A DNA stretch of 64,000 nucleotides, from positions 628,427 to 692,426 of the forward strand of contig VYZB01000120.1 in the NCBI GenBank assembly GCA_013397455.1, given 5' to 3'. The translations under genes and the position numbers were made by a program. The notes under the pieces were generated by a model. The model worked only from the letters and a program-made list of their open reading frames with translations. It was not told the DNA's origin and ran no database searches. Below, piece after piece: positions 62,148 to 64,000 of this stretch. Every line of letters starts with the position of its first letter. The stretch's first letter is position 1. Source of the stretch: Crotophaga sulcirostris (lineage: Eukaryota > Chordata > Aves > Cuculiformes > Crotophagidae).

Positions 62148-64000
62148 CTGTGAGGAGGCACAAACAAAAGAATGGTCAATTCCTAAGGAAAGATGTCTTG
62201 AAAGATACATTCAGCGCTATAAGAATCATAGAATCATCCGGTTGAAAAAGACCTTTGAGATCATAGGGTCCAACTGTTCCTAACTAATTACTAAGCCATG
62301 TCCCTGAGGAACTCATCTATCCGTCCTCTAAACATCTCCAGGGATGGTGACTCAACCACCCCACTGGGCAGATGTTCCAGTGCCTGACAGCCCTTTCAGT
62401 AAAGAAATATTTCCTGATGTCAAGGCTGACCCTCCCCTGGAGCAACTTACGGCCATTTCCTCTCATCCTATCACCTGTCACTTCGGAGAAGAGACGAACA
62501 CCCACCTTTCTACAACCTTCTTTCAGGCAGTTGTAGACAGTGATGAGGTCTCCCCTCAGCCTCCTCTTCACTAGGCTAAACAACCCCAGTTCCCTCAGCC
62601 ACTTCTCATAAGATTTGTTCTCCAGCCCCTTCACCAGCTTCTCTGGACACACTGCAGCACCTCGATGTCCTTCTTGTAGTGAGGGCCCAGAACTGCACAC
62701 AGCACTCAAGGTGTGGCCTCACCAGTGCTGAGTACAGGGGCACAATCCCTTCCCTGCTCCTGCTGGCCACGCTGTTTCTGATACAGGCCAAGAGGCCATT
62801 GGCCTTCTTGGCCACCTGGGCACACTGCTGGCTCATATTCAGCCGGCTGTCAACCAACACCCCCAGGTCCTTCTCTGCCAGGCAGCTCTCCAGCCACTCT
62901 TCCCCAGGCCTGTAACGTTGCCTAGGGTTGTTGTGTTACAAGTGCAGGACTCGGCACTTGGACTTGCCGAATCATGTACTAGTTGTACACAGCTCTATTT
63001 TCAGTGCCTACAGGAGCATCTTGCTTGCTGCTTTACTTCTAAGACTATCCAAATCAAGAGGCTGCCAGACACATATACAAGGAGGTTTAGAGAGGATAAA
63101 CAGGGGTGATGGTACCCCAAATGAATGACTTAGTAGCAGTTTTAGATGTTTTGCAGACAACAAATCTCTTTTTTTTTTTCTGGATGGTCCAAATGAGCAG
63201 CTCAGATCAATAATTCTCAATTCTGGAGTGAAAAAATGTAGTTTAGCTGCAGTTCCTACTTCTTTTTCATAGAAATGAGAAATGACTTTTGTGTTTCTTC
63301 CTATTCTACTAATTTATTTAAGCACCTTTCCCACAATTTGCCTTATTTATATTTTTAGACTGACATGGCTAAAACGTAACAATAGATTTCTTCAATAAGA
63401 GAGGATGTTAAGATTTTTGATTTGTTAATTCTTCGAATAAAAGACCTAAATTAGTTCCCACTATGAACCACCTCAAACCACAATTTAGGAGGAGCAGTGC
63501 CTGTTTCCTGGCTCTCCATGGATCTGAAATTCAGTGGGTGGTATAAAAATTACATGCCGACATGGCAGAAATACATTGTAAGAACAGCCACTTCTGTGAA
63601 AAATGAGAGTTTTATTGCAGGTGTGGATTTTCCATCCAGTTGTACCAGAGGGAAGCAAGTTCTTCCACGCAGCTACTGAAGAGTCCTGTGAACTGTTTAC
63701 ACGTGCCTGAAGTCGGAGACAGAGAGCTCCCCAGGCAGCCTGCCTGATCAATTTTGACTGGATAATTCCTGCACATAACCCAGGATTTGTGGTGATTACT
63801 ATTACAGCTATCACATCATCAAAAAAAAAGAACGAACCATTGGGTTCTAGCATTATCAGGTTTAAAAATTCTTTTAAAATTTCAAAGTGTTCTTTCTCTG
63901 TTTGTGCTGAACGACTTGCCTGTATTACTGAATCAATTTACTAAACTTTGCATCTACCAACCTTGTTCTACAAAATTCCCTCTCACAGAAGACCGACTTA
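62148..64000 (-). other. FARP1: FARP1 last intron (3' part)
   Basis: This is intronic sequence of FARP1 on the - strand. It holds a long CR1 at 62224-62985 and otherwise no exon that I can support. Open frames at 63485-63853 have no recognisable family and no fit to FARP1. Confidence 0.75.
62224..62985 (-). mobile_element. CR1 LINE fragment, long, sense to FARP1
   Basis: On the - strand this CR1 covers the last part of ORF2 ([20 protein letters not shown] and [15 protein letters not shown] are readable) and the 3' UTR, ending in ATGATTCTATGATTC at 62224. It is the longest CR1 here, at about 760 bp. Frameshifts and stops show that it is inactive. Its 3' tip lies 76 nt upstream of the FARP1 terminal exon. 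Confidence 0.9.

Noticed and set aside
61903..62283. Plus-strand open frame of 126 codons
   Set aside because: It is antisense to the FARP1 last exon and runs into CR1. It has no recognisable domain.
62317..62860. Minus-strand open frames of 130 and 84 codons
   Set aside because: They are the decayed end of CR1 ORF2 and its 3' UTR, not a host gene.
63485..63853. Minus-strand open frame of 122 codons, tested as a FARP1 exon
   Set aside because: The translation does not fit the second PH domain expected before the last exon, and no donor with the needed phase is present.

Overview
This window is vertebrate, and almost certainly avian, nuclear DNA. It is AT-rich and intron-dominated. It carries several CR1 LINE fragments in both orientations, a solo LTR of the bird ERVL type, and a decayed mariner transposon. 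Species cannot be decided from the sequence. Nothing prokaryotic, viral-genomic or CRISPR-like is present.

The main gene is STK24 (MST3, a GCKIII-family Ste20-like kinase) on the + strand. Ten coding exons lie at 10130-10360, 31417-31473, 34906-35014, 35120-35277, 40964-41149, 42562-42707, 45120-45243, 46694-46762, 50644-50780 and 53671-53707. Joined, they keep one open frame and give residues 15-431 of a 431-residue protein. Only the first coding exon (about 14 residues) lies upstream of the window. I number the exons 2-11, assuming one upstream coding exon. The catalytic Lys53, Asp144, Asp162 and activation-loop Thr178 are all present. The 3' UTR follows the stop at 53707 and may run to the poly(A) signals near 57.6 kb.

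About 8.4 kb past the STK24 stop, on the - strand, lies the terminal coding exon of FARP1 (62066-62147). It encodes the end of the second PH domain and the C-terminal tail. The two genes are therefore convergent, as they are in the mammalian FARP1-STK24 neighbourhood. The FARP1 3' UTR should extend leftwards, possibly to a signal near 59.27 kb. Upstream FARP1 exons are beyond position 64000.

Layout: 1-10129, 3' part of STK24 intron 1 with a solo LTR at 3641-4366; 10361-31416, a 21 kb intron 2 with a CR1 copy and a gene-like GC-richer block near 21.8-22.2 kb; 31474-53670, the remaining introns with four further CR1 fragments and a mariner copy that fills most of intron 6; 53708-57.6 kb, STK24 3' UTR; 57.6-62.07 kb, intergenic space and FARP1 3' UTR; 62148-64000, FARP1 intron with a long CR1.

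I found no wholly new system. The points most worth a second look are the frame-preserving, stop-free 105-nt intron inside the kinase catalytic loop, three consecutive AAG splice acceptors, a changed caspase site at the exon 7/8 junction, the mariner fossil beside a splice donor, a candidate poison exon or conserved element in intron 2, and a CR1 that ends 76 nt from the FARP1 terminal acceptor.
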